Shown here in pieces: positions 1-5,563 of a stretch of 5,563 nt of DNA. This DNA is from Chloroflexota bacterium (GTDB lineage: Bacteria > Chloroflexota > Limnocylindria > Limnocylindrales > CSP1-4). Both the position numbers and the translations under genes were made by a program. The stretch's first letter is position 1; each line of letters opens with the position of its first letter. The notes under the pieces were generated by a model. That model was not told the origin of the DNA. It saw nothing but the letters and a program-made list of their open reading frames with translations, and searched no databases. The stretch is taken from contig JACDAV010000382.1 in NCBI GenBank assembly GCA_013695255.1, positions 1-5,563 of the forward strand, in the 5' to 3' direction.

Positions 1-4
1 CATC

Positions 5-1129
5 ATGCGACCGATGCGCATCGCCGACTTCGCCCTCGAGCGCTACTTCGCTCGCTGGGAGTTCGCCGTCCGCCACCTCCTGTGTGCCTCCGACGTCGAG
101 CCGTACCCGATGGCCGACCTGCTCGACCTGGCCGACGACGAAACCCGCGCCCTGTGGCGGGACCTCCGCCTGGGCTACACGGAGTCGACCGGTCACCCGC
201 TCCTGCGGGCGGAGATCGCCGAGCTCTACGAGCATGTCGACCCGGACGGCGTGCTCGTCTTCGCCGGCGCGGAGGAGGCGATCTTCTGCCTCGTCAACGT
301 GCTCGTCGGGCCGGGCGATCACGCCGTCGTGACCTGGCCCGGCTACCAGAGCCTGTACGAGGTCGGCCGGGCCGCCGGCGGGCAGGTTGCCCTCCACGAG
401 CTCCGGGAGTCGGAGGGCTGGCGCCTCGACGTGGACCGCCTGCTGGGCGCTCTGCGCCCCGACACGCGCCTCGTGGTGGTGAACGCCCCGCACAACCCGA
501 CCGGGATGCTGCCGACGCACGCCGAGTGGGCGCAGCTGACCGGCGAGCTCGCGGATCGCCGCATCTACCTGCTGTCCGACGAGGTCTACCGGTTCCTCGA
601 GCTCGACGAGCGCGACCGGCTCCTGCCGGCGACGGACGCCTACCGCGAGGGCATCTCGCTCGGGGTCATGTCGAAGTCCTTTGCCATGGCCGGCCTGCGG
701 ATCGGCTGGCTGGCGACCCGGGACCGCGACCTCCTCGCCCGGTGCGCGGCCTTCAAGGACTACACCACGATCTGCGCCGCGGCCCCGTCGGAGGTTCTCG
801 CGCTCATGGGCCTGCGTGCCCGCGAGCAGGTGCTGGCGCGCTCGCTCCGGATCGTCCATGACAATCTCGAGCTGCTCGACGACTTCTTCCGCCGTCGGTC
901 GGGCGCCTTCACCTGGGTCCGCCCGCGGGCCGGCTCGGTCGGGTATCCAAGGCTCCTGCTCGACACGTCCGCCGATGCGTTCGCGGCGGCGCTCGTCGAG
1001 GCACAGGGGGTGCTGCTCCTGCCGGGTTCGCAATTCGGCCACGCCGGCAACCACGTGCGGTTGGGGTTCGGCCGGGAGGATCTGCCCGAGGCGCTGGCCG
1101 GGCTGGAGGCCCATCTCGACCGCGCCTGA
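5..1129 (+). CDS. PLP-dependent aminotransferase, class I/II (fold type I)
   Basis: A 374-residue protein with the full signature of cytosolic aspartate-aminotransferase-fold enzymes (class I/II), which move an amino group between an amino acid and a 2-oxo acid through pyridoxal phosphate. Visible residues: the VNAPHNPTG motif (N164 contacts the cofactor), SDEVY (D192 for the pyridine nitrogen, Y195 for the ring oxygen), MSKSFAMAGLRIGW with K224 as Schiff-base lysine and R232 for phosphate, and NHVRLGF with R352 as the probable substrate-carboxylate arginine. Length is typical or slightly short for the family. The N-terminus (RYFARWEF, then LLCASD) recalls a subgroup that includes capreomycidine-synthase-like enzymes, but substrate cannot be assigned. 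The ATG at 5 is the first visible; ATG at 14 is an alternative. The frame is open to the left edge, so the true start could lie outside and no ribosome site can be judged. It ends in TGA and converges on the gene at 1156. Confidence 0.93.
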   Translation: MRPMRIADFALERYFARWEFAVRHLLCASDVEPYPMADLLDLADDETRALWRDLRLGYTESTGHPLLRAEIAELYEHVDPDGVLVFAGAEEAIFCLVNVLVGPGDHAVVTWPGYQSLYEVGRAAGGQVALHELRESEGWRLDVDRLLGALRPDTRLVVVNAPHNPTGMLPTHAEWAQLTGELADRRIYLLSDEVYRFLELDERDRLLPATDAYREGISLGVMSKSFAMAGLRIGWLATRDRDLLARCAAFKDYTTICAAAPSEVLALMGLRAREQVLARSLRIVHDNLELLDDFFRRRSGAFTWVRPRAGSVGYPRLLLDTSADAFAAALVEAQGVLLLPGSQFGHAGNHVRLGFGREDLPEALAGLEAHLDRA

Positions 1130-1132
1130 CGT

Positions 1133-1147
1133 GCCGGTCTTTCCGGC
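1133..1147. terminator. possible short hairpin between convergent genes
   Basis: GCCGG, a five-base TCTTT loop, then CCGGC form a perfect 5-bp stem in the 26-bp gap between the aminotransferase stop and the converging ORF stop. The stem is all G/C but short and has no T-run after it on either strand. In DNA this GC-rich such a hairpin can arise by chance, so this is only a candidate bidirectional terminator, supported mainly by its position. Confidence 0.22.
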
Positions 1148-1155
1148 CGGTGAGG

Positions 1156-1455
1156 CTAGCTCGCGGGCGCCCCGGCGTTCGCGAGCGACATCGCCGCGTC
1201 CGGCACCTCGTTCCGGTAGACCGACCACACGGGCGGCGCGAAGAGCTGGGAGGGCAGGTACTCGACCGAGCCGCCGGGCACCTGCTCGCCCAGCCGCCGA
1301 TCGGCCTCGATCGCGGTCAGCGGGTCAGCCATGTCGCGTCGCTCGAGGACCAGCTCACGGACGATGGCCGCGAACGCGCGGACCAGCTCGTAGTCGGCGG
1401 CGTCGAGGTCGAGCTCGATGGCATCCACGGCTGAAGTCTGTCGGACGGAGCGCAT
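1156..1455 (-). CDS. small hypothetical protein (or 3' remnant of a larger gene)
   Basis: A 99-residue reading frame ending in TAG, not recognised. Composition looks like real protein: an acidic, leucine/valine-rich N-terminal half (AIELDLDAADYELVRAF) that should be helical, then an aromatic/proline stretch (EYLPSQLFAPPVWSVYRNE). No signal peptide, membrane segment or known motif is seen. The ATG at 1455 has no clear Shine-Dalgarno sequence, and an in-frame TAA lies about 30 bases upstream at 1486-1488. It is in the same frame as the last readable piece of the helicase pseudogene and lies just beyond it on the same strand. It may therefore be an intact small gene, the 3' end of the broken helicase left after an internal deletion, or the tail of another lost gene. 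The antisense frames here are arginine-rich and look like shadows. Confidence 0.5.
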   Translation of the reverse strand: MRSVRQTSAVDAIELDLDAADYELVRAFAAIVRELVLERRDMADPLTAIEADRRLGEQVPGGSVEYLPSQLFAPPVWSVYRNEVPDAAMSLANAGAPAS

Positions 1456-1485
1456 CGGCCGGCGTGCCAGCGGCGGCCGATCCCG

Positions 1486-2411
1486 TTAGAGGAGGCTTGC
1501 GAGCGGTCGCCGTGTGCCACGGACCGACCGGGCGGCACTGCCGAGGTGGGGAAGCGACGCGATTGCCTGCAGCCGAAGGTTGGCGACCTCGCGGGCCTCC
1601 TCGTCGCTGCGATCGAAGAGCCTGCCAGCGGGGCACCCGCTCGCGCACGCCGAACGGGTCTCGCCTGGATCCCGATCTTCTCCGTGTTCGTCACGACGAG
1701 GTTGAAGCGGCTGCCGCGGGTGACCGGGATGTCCCGCTCGCCGTCCCGAGTGTAGGTGACCTTCAGGCTGGGCCCGAACCGCTCGTACAGGCGCGGCGGG
1801 AGGATCCGGTCGAACGGGACCCGCGACAGCTCCCGGAGCGCCTCGAGGATCGTCGTCCCGGGCGCGAAGACCAGCGCGTTCTCGATGAACGGGTGGTCCT
1901 CGTCCGCGGCGCCGGGGTACTCGATGGCCATCGCGAACTCCGTGGCGACGATCGCGCCGATGAGGACGGTCTTGCCGGAGCCCATGGCGAGGGCAAGGAT
2001 TCAGCTCGGGTAGCCGAGGGCGAGGGTCTCGCGCAGGGCGTCGAGCCGGTGGCGCCGAGCAAGCTGGTCGTCCGTGCGAATGCGCTCGAGGAGTCCGTCA
2101 TAGCCGAAGTCGGTGGCCAGGTCGCGGAGATCATGCGCATCCAGGCCGAGGGCGGTCAGCCGCTCGGTCGTCCGGTCGAAGCAGCGCCGGTAGAGCTCGG
2201 CGACGTGGGGTGTGCCTTCGACCAGGCGGAGATGCCAGTAGGTCTCGAGGGCGCGGAACTGCGCGGCCCGGAGGTACCGGAGCTGGTGACGATCGTCGTC
2301 CTCGAACGCATGGCCGAGGACCTCCGCGATGGCGGGAAAGCGATCGTGCCGATAGCCGGCCTCCCGCCACTCGGCGACGCGAGCGGCGAGGGCCTGGTGG
2401 AGCTCGGTCAC
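1486..2411 (-). pseudogene. 5' remnant of an SF2 DEAD/DEAH-box helicase (type III restriction Res-like), broken
   Basis: Only the N-terminal part remains of what I recall as a roughly 900-1000-residue DEAD/DEAH helicase related to type III restriction subunits. The first piece (GTG 2411 to TGA 2001) has 136 residues, opening MTELHQALAARVAEWREAGY and ending LRETLALGYPS. The frame continues unchanged past the TGA into ILALAMGSGKT, a Walker A motif (GSGKT at 1968-1982), and on through VFAPGTTILEALREL, VTYTRDGERDIPV and LVVTNTEKI. Around 1621-1629 one base seems lost: the sense moves to the next frame as LFDRSDEEAREV then ANLRLQAIASLPHLG, ending at 1540. In this family the DEAH (Walker B) box should follow; instead there is unrelated sequence and a TAA at 1486. 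About 290 codons survive with no DEAH box or C-terminal helicase lobe, so no active enzyme can be made. An in-frame TAG at 2421-2423 supports the GTG start. It lies 32 bp downstream of vapC and was probably co-transcribed. Confidence 0.82.
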
Positions 2412-2443
2412 CGGCTCAGCCTATTGGGCGCGCGCGCAGCTCG

Positions 2444-2824
2444 TCAGGCGTAGCCCAGCACCGGCACGCCCTGGACCTCGAAGTCGCGCGGGTTCCGGGT
2501 CACGACCGTGGCGCCGATCGACCAGGCGACGCCGGCGATCAGGGCGTCGCCGAGGCGCCTCGGACTCCCCTGGCGGAGGCGCCGACGCGACCCGCCGGCC
2601 CACCGAGCGGCCTCGGGCGTCGTCGCGACGTACTCGAGCGCGCCGATCAGCACCGCGACGGCAGCGGCCCGGTCGTCGTCTCCACCGGAGAGGGCTTCGG
2701 CGACGACGACGTCGCAGACGAGGAGGTCATTCGGTTCGCTGAACAGCTCCCGGACGAGCCCGACGGCGGACGGCCGTCCGTTGGCGTGGTCGACCAGGAC
2801 CGTCGTGTCCAGCAGGTACCGCAT
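2444..2824 (-). CDS. vapC: VapC-type PIN-domain ribonuclease toxin
   Basis: A 126-residue PIN-domain protein, the usual size for VapC toxins, which are Mg-dependent RNases that inhibit translation when not bound by their antitoxin. Expected acidic residues are visible: D6 in the opening strand (YLLDTTVLVD), E43 in VVAEAL, D93 in LGDALIAGVA, and the TRNPRDF segment (N111, D114) that completes the site. The strand-helix order and the C-terminal VPVLGYA ending are typical. The ATG at 2824 is chosen because the PIN fold begins immediately after it and GAAGG/GAGG lies just upstream; the GTG at 2833 would add three residues (start MRP). It follows vapB on the same strand and overlaps its reading frame. 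It ends in TGA 32 bp before the helicase remnant. No lesion is seen, so the toxin looks functional. The RNA target cannot be read from sequence. Confidence 0.88.
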   Translation of the reverse strand: MRYLLDTTVLVDHANGRPSAVGLVRELFSEPNDLLVCDVVVAEALSGGDDDRAAAVAVLIGALEYVATTPEAARWAGGSRRRLRQGSPRRLGDALIAGVAWSIGATVVTRNPRDFEVQGVPVLGYA

Positions 2825-3104
2825 CGGCCTCACCTTCGTACGGCGCCCAGATCTTTCGCTCGCGTTCGGAATTGTCGCGGGCCTCGCGAAGGAGACGGTC
2901 CGTCTCCTCCGGCGTGCGGCCCCAGGCGTCCGAGTCCTTCAGGACGCCGGCGTACTTGTCCCAGACCAGTCGGGCGTTGTCGCGCCGCACCTGCCTTGCC
3001 ACCACGTCCGCGATGTACCGGCTCCGGCCGCGGGGCCCCGCGACGGCGTCGACGAGATCGAGTGTCGCCTGCGGCAGCGTGATGTTGGTGCGGACAAGGG
3101 CCAT
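2727..3104 (-). CDS. vapB: VapB-type ribbon-helix-helix antitoxin
   Basis: A 125-codon frame whose first 45 residues look like a ribbon-helix-helix DNA-binding domain: a short strand (LVRTNITLP), a helix (QATLDLVDAVAG), a turn (GPRGRSR) and a second helix (YIADVVARQVRRD). Residues about 60-90 (GRTPEETDRLLREA, then SERERKIWAPYE) are charged and helical, as expected for the segment that wraps the toxin. The ATG at 3104 is chosen because AAGG sits five bases upstream and the domain starts right there; frame upstream of it does not look coding. As an RHH antitoxin it should neutralise the adjacent VapC and repress the operon through the palindrome at 3105-3148. Odd point: the frame does not stop near the toxin start but runs 98 bases into vapC, and the last 32 residues (R/P/G-rich) look like a shadow of vapC. 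The working protein may be shorter. Family name is by context; no close homologue is claimed. Confidence 0.8.
   Translation of the reverse strand: MALVRTNITLPQATLDLVDAVAGPRGRSRYIADVVARQVRRDNARLVWDKYAGVLKDSDAWGRTPEETDRLLREARDNSERERKIWAPYEGEADAVPAGHDGPGRPRQRTAVRRRARPGAVQRTE
2828..2837 (-). promoter_or_regulatory. ribosome binding site of vapC
   Basis: On the minus strand GAAGG (2837-2833) and GAGG (2831-2828) precede ATG 2824 by eight and three bases. The purine-rich stretch lies inside the vapB frame, implying translational coupling. It favours ATG 2824 over GTG 2833, since the GTG lies within this site. Confidence 0.5.
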
Positions 3105-3109
3105 GTGTG

Positions 3110-3113
3110 CCTT
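3110..3113 (-). promoter_or_regulatory. ribosome binding site of vapB
   Basis: AAGG on the minus strand, five bases before ATG 3104, inside the left arm of the palindrome. It supports this start for vapB. Confidence 0.45.
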
Positions 3114-3136
3114 GTGATGTGCAACGGAATGAACAC

Positions 3137-3142
3137 ATCGTA
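3137..3142 (-). promoter_or_regulatory. possible -10 box of the vapBC promoter
   Basis: TACGAT on the minus strand fits the TAnnnT pattern of housekeeping -10 elements. It lies 32 bases upstream of the vapB start, in one of the few less GC-rich stretches of the window. I see no good -35 hexamer about 17 bases further upstream. It spans the gap between the right-arm half-sites of the palindrome, so a bound repressor would block it. Confidence 0.35.
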
Positions 3143-3219
3143 GCACACGGGATGGCGGTCGGCCTGGCCTCGGCGGCGCCGGCGAATCAGCGCACGCGGG
3201 AGCGGGCGACGCCGGGCCG

Positions 3220-3226
3220 AAGGAGG
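3220..3226 (+). promoter_or_regulatory. strong Shine-Dalgarno-like sequence before an alternative YihY start
   Basis: AAGGAGG lies three bases before an ATG at 3230 that is in frame with the YihY gene. The match to the anti-Shine-Dalgarno sequence is perfect but the spacing is short. If used, the protein gains a 30-residue arginine-rich N-terminus with two cysteines, atypical for this family. Confidence 0.35.
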
Positions 3227-3319
3227 CACATGCCCGCGACGCGGTGGCCGCGAGAGACCTGCAAGGCATCGGTTTGCGGCGCAGCAATCCGAGCACCTCA
3301 TCCCCGCCATCCTGCTCTT

Positions 3320-4423
3320 ATGATCGCCGATCACCTCCGGACGATCGCCGCCCGGTTCGCGAAGGACGCACGGGAGGACGACGTTCCCGGCCTCGCGGCC
3401 GAGATCGCCTATCGCTTCCTGTTCGCACTCTTCCCGTTCGGGCTGTTCCTGGCGGCGCTCGGCGCGTTCGTCGCCGGCTGGCTCGGTGTGGAGAACCCGG
3501 CGGAGCTCGTCGTGGGCGCGCTCGGCGACAACCTCCCTCCGGACATCGCCCGCGGCATTCAGCCAGAGCTTGAACAGGTGATCGGCAGTGCACGGCCGGA
3601 TCTGTTGACGGCCGGCGCGCTCGGCGCGCTGTGGGCCGCGTCCGGCGGTACGAACGCGCTCATCAAGGCGATGAACCGCGCATACGCCGTCGAGGAGACG
3701 CGACCGGTCCTGCATCGGCTCGCGCTGGTGGTCGGGCTGACGATTCTCGCCGGGGCGGGGATCATCGTCTCGTTCGTCACGATCGTCGGGGGCGCGATGC
3801 TCTCCGAGCAGCTCGCGGAACGGCTGGGGCTGACGGGCCCGTCATGGACGGCCGTGTGGTTGCTCCGATGGCCAGCCACCTACGTGCTCCTTGTGGCCGC
3901 TGTCGCGATCCTCTTCCGCCTCGCTCCAAACATTCGGCCGTCATGGCGCTGGGCAGTCGGTGGCGCCGCTGTCTTCGCCACCGGCTGGCTCCTCGCCACA
4001 TGGGCGTTCGCGTTCTATGTCGGCACGTTTGCCAACTATGGGGCGACGTACGGGGCCCTCGGCGGCGTCATCGTGGTCATGTTCTGGTTCTACTTGACCG
4101 GCCTGCTCCTCGTGGCCGCGGCGGGCCTGACCGCCGCCGCCGCGAGCGTGATCGAGCCCGAGGCGCTCCAGCGACGCCGCGACGAAATCGGACGCGATCT
4201 CGAGCTTCAGCGTGCGGCCGCGGGCGCCCAGCGTGCCGCGGGACAAGCCGTCGGTCGGGTGCTCGGGGCATTCGGCGTGGGGCATGACGGGGGGTCCCCG
4301 GGACGCGGGGCCGGGTCCGCGGATCGCCGTCGTACGCCTGACCGTCGCGTCCGGAACGATCGTCGCGCAGGACCGCTTGACCGGCGACACCCGCCGCTCC
4401 ACTCACGGCCGGGTCCGGGCTGA
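3320..4423 (+). CDS. YihY/BrkB-family inner-membrane protein (UPF0761)
   Basis: A 367-residue membrane protein of the YihY/virulence factor BrkB family (Pfam PF03631), once misnamed ribonuclease BN; its biochemical role is not settled. Family features: a cytosolic opening helix, then DDVPGLAAEIAYRFLFALFPF at about 21-40 leading into the first membrane span, and the small-residue segment GALGALWAASGGTNALIKAMNRAY at 99-122. Six hydrophobic stretches lie near residues 31-57, 95-115, 133-160, 176-200, 211-234 and 245-272. A charged helix (LQRRRDEIGRDLELQR) follows, then an arginine/glycine/proline-rich tail from about 321. ATG 3320 matches the usual family start but has no Shine-Dalgarno sequence. 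An in-frame ATG at 3230, preceded by AAGGAGG at 3220-3226, would add 30 residues; third-position base use there looks non-coding, so I prefer 3320 with some doubt. It is divergent from vapB and convergent with surE. Confidence 0.88.
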   Translation: MIADHLRTIAARFAKDAREDDVPGLAAEIAYRFLFALFPFGLFLAALGAFVAGWLGVENPAELVVGALGDNLPPDIARGIQPELEQVIGSARPDLLTAGALGALWAASGGTNALIKAMNRAYAVEETRPVLHRLALVVGLTILAGAGIIVSFVTIVGGAMLSEQLAERLGLTGPSWTAVWLLRWPATYVLLVAAVAILFRLAPNIRPSWRWAVGGAAVFATGWLLATWAFAFYVGTFANYGATYGALGGVIVVMFWFYLTGLLLVAAAGLTAAAASVIEPEALQRRRDEIGRDLELQRAAAGAQRAAGQAVGRVLGAFGVGHDGGSPGRGAGSADRRRTPDRRVRNDRRAGPLDRRHPPLHSRPGPG

Positions 4424-4510
4424 CCTCCGACAGTCCGTCGTCTTGATGGGGCCTGCCTCGGGTGCCGACCGCCCACGAGCGCGCCCGACCCAGGTCATTC
4501 GGGACCGGCA

Positions 4511-4549
4511 GGCGCTCGACCGCCGGGCGTACTCGTGGCGAGGAGCGCC
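4511..4549. terminator. possible hairpin between convergent yihY-family gene and surE
   Basis: GGCGCTC (4511-4517) pairs perfectly with GAGCGCC (4543-4549). Inside it CGCC (4521-4524) can pair with GGCG (4537-4540), leaving a 12-base loop. It lies in the 140-bp gap between two convergent stops, where a shared terminator would be expected. There is no T-run on either side, so a classical intrinsic terminator is not shown. The rest of 4424-4563 holds no gene I can support. Confidence 0.3.
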
Positions 4550-4563
4550 GGGTCGCCGGTTCT

Positions 4564-5472
4564 TCAGCGGCGCTCCCGGCTGAGCTCCTCGCCGGCTTTC
4601 TCCTCGAGCGTGACGGCCTCCGTCTGCTCGGGCCGGGGCGGCGCCGTCGCCGGCGCCTCGCCGGCCGCTTCCGCCGCTGGCGTGAGGGCGAACGACCAGG
4701 TGCGAAGCCGCTTGAGGAGCCGCCGTCCGGTCAGGTCGAGGTGGATCGGGGTGATGGCGATGCGTCGATGGATGACCGCGTGGAAGTCCGTCCCGGGCAC
4801 CGCGAGCCCCGACGGCGGCGGACCCCCGATCCAGAAGTAGGGGATTCCGCGCGGGTCGACCCGCTCGATCAGCTGGTCCTGGTAGACCCGCTTGCCGAGC
4901 CGGGTGACCTCGAAGCCCTCGCACTCGTCCGGCTCGACCGCCGGGACGTTGACGTTGATGAGCTCGCCGCGGGACAGCCCGTGCTCGAGGATGTTGCGGC
5001 CGACGATCAGGGCGGCCTGGCCGGCGAGGGTGAAGTCCGGATGCTCGTAGTACTCCTGCGACATGGCGAACGCGGGGCAGCCGTTGATCACCGCCTCCAT
5101 CGCCGCGCTGACGGTCCCCGAGTAGGTGATGTCGTCGCCGAGGTTGGCGCCGTAGTTGATCCCGGAGGCGACGAGGTCGAAGCCATGCCGGAAGTAGCCG
5201 AGGAAGGCGAGACTGACCGCGTCCGTTGGGCTTCCATCGACCGAATAACCGAGCGAGCCGTCGCCGAGCGTGCGCTCGCGCACCCGGAGGGGCCGCATCA
5301 GGGTCTTCTGGTGCCCGACGGCGCTCTGATTCGTGTCCGGCGCAACCACGGTCGTGTCCCCCAGCAGGTCCATCGCCTGCTTCAGGGCGAGGAGCCCGCG
5401 GGACTCGATGCCGTCGTCATTGGTGATCAGGATCTTCGGCCGGGTCGTCCAGTCGCCGATCGGCCGCGCCAT
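4564..5472 (-). CDS. surE: 5'/3'-nucleotidase SurE
   Basis: A 302-residue SurE-family phosphatase (Pfam PF01975; EC 3.1.3.5), a cytosolic metal-dependent enzyme that removes phosphate from nucleoside monophosphates and in some bacteria also degrades short polyphosphate. The metal-site motifs are all present: ILITNDDG with D19 and D20, VVAPDTNQSAVG with S50, and SGINYGANLGDD with N106. Further family hallmarks are VDGSPTDAV (78-86), TYSGTVSAAMEA (116-127), INVNVP (172-177) and the late AITPIHLDLT strand (239-248). The core ends near residue 260; an extra 40-residue Ala/Pro/Glu-rich tail makes it longer than E. coli SurE (253 residues) and is probably disordered. ATG 5472 is chosen because it leaves a short leader before the first strand. 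The frame upstream stays open to the right edge with coding-like third positions, so a longer N-terminus or an overlapping upstream gene is possible. No clear ribosome site is visible. Confidence 0.95.
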   Translation of the reverse strand: MARPIGDWTTRPKILITNDDGIESRGLLALKQAMDLLGDTTVVAPDTNQSAVGHQKTLMRPLRVRERTLGDGSLGYSVDGSPTDAVSLAFLGYFRHGFDLVASGINYGANLGDDITYSGTVSAAMEAVINGCPAFAMSQEYYEHPDFTLAGQAALIVGRNILEHGLSRGELINVNVPAVEPDECEGFEVTRLGKRVYQDQLIERVDPRGIPYFWIGGPPPSGLAVPGTDFHAVIHRRIAITPIHLDLTGRRLLKRLRTWSFALTPAAEAAGEAPATAPPRPEQTEAVTLEEKAGEELSRERR

Positions 5473-5563
5473 CCGCCTGAGTGCCCGGGGGCCGCCGCGT
5501 GCCGCCCCGCCGGCGACCGGCTCGCCCCGCTCGAGGTCGACGTCGCGCCGCTCGGTGCGGGAT

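Larger units (their letters stand above)
3105..3148. promoter_or_regulatory. imperfect palindrome upstream of vapB, probable VapBC operator
   Basis: Two half-site pairs form an interrupted inverted repeat. The left arm is GTGTGC (3105-3110), five bases, GATGTG (3116-3121). The right arm is CACATC (3134-3139), three bases, GCACAC (3143-3148). All twelve paired bases match perfectly. The element abuts the vapB ATG, covers its ribosome site and overlaps a possible -10 box. RHH antitoxins usually repress their own operon by binding inverted repeats at exactly this place, so autoregulation by VapB-VapC is the likely role. The binding itself is inferred. Confidence 0.6.

Noticed and set aside
2001..2003. 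TGA as a recoded sense codon (selenocysteine or altered code)
   Set aside because: TGA ends the aminotransferase and vapC normally. A second independent lesion and loss of the DEAH box lie just downstream, so ordinary gene decay explains it.
681..2453. Long plus-strand open frame of 590 codons crossing the aminotransferase end and the helicase remnant
   Set aside because: It overlaps the well-supported aminotransferase in another frame, is arginine/alanine/serine-rich in its first part, and runs antisense to recognisable helicase sequence. Long spurious frames are common in DNA this GC-rich.
2210..3143. Plus-strand open frames opposite vapBC
   Set aside because: The minus-strand frames encode recognisable PIN and RHH domains with starts and ribosome sites. 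The plus-strand translations are R/P/G-rich and match nothing.
4289..4294. Run of six G near the YihY C-terminus as a frameshift or phase-variation site
   Set aside because: The membrane domain is complete before it, and neither alternative frame beyond it looks more like protein. The R-rich tail may simply be a poorly conserved end.
3941..4402. Minus-strand frames antisense to the YihY-family gene
   Set aside because: The plus strand encodes clear membrane spans of a known family; the antisense products are charged low-complexity shadows.
4403..4924. Minus-strand 173-codon frame overlapping surE
   Set aside because: It lies in another frame of surE's C-terminal half, is rich in Arg/Gly/Pro, and surE has full motif support.
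1..5563. CRISPR arrays, tRNA/rRNA genes, insertion-sequence ends or transposase
   Set aside because: I saw no spaced direct repeats, no tRNA-like cloverleaf, no transposase motif and no terminal inverted repeats flanking the accessory block.

Overview
The window is very GC-rich with strong G/C preference at third codon positions. That fits a high-GC bacterium such as Chloroflexota or Actinomycetota. This is a composition and family-memory judgement, not a proof. TGA and TAG both act as ordinary stops here, so the code is standard.

Layout, left to right. (1) 5-1129 (+): a complete or nearly complete fold-type I PLP-dependent aminotransferase with all the catalytic residues. (2) 1156-1455 (-): a small unrecognised ORF that converges on the aminotransferase. 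(3) 1486-2411 (-): the decayed 5' end of a large SF2 (DEAD/DEAH, type III restriction Res-like) helicase. It is broken by an in-frame TGA just before the Walker A motif, by a one-base frameshift, and by loss of everything from the expected DEAH box onward. (4) 2444-3104 (-): a VapBC-type toxin-antitoxin pair. It has a ribbon-helix-helix antitoxin, a PIN-domain toxin with its acidic residues intact, and a large imperfect palindrome directly upstream of vapB. (5) 3320-4423 (+): a YihY/BrkB-family inner-membrane protein divergent from vapBC. (6) 4564-5472 (-): SurE 5'/3'-nucleotidase, convergent with the membrane protein and separated from it by about 140 bp that holds a possible hairpin.

The aminotransferase, YihY and SurE look like ordinary chromosomal genes. 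The minus-strand block from about 3150 down to 1156 is the accessory part: an apparently intact toxin-antitoxin pair followed 32 bp downstream by the wreck of a restriction/defence-type helicase. The simplest reading is a decaying defence module whose effector has been lost while the toxin-antitoxin pair persists. I see no convincing new system. The points most worth checking are the helicase lesions, the vapB operator, the long vapB/vapC overlap and the orphan ORF at 1156-1455.
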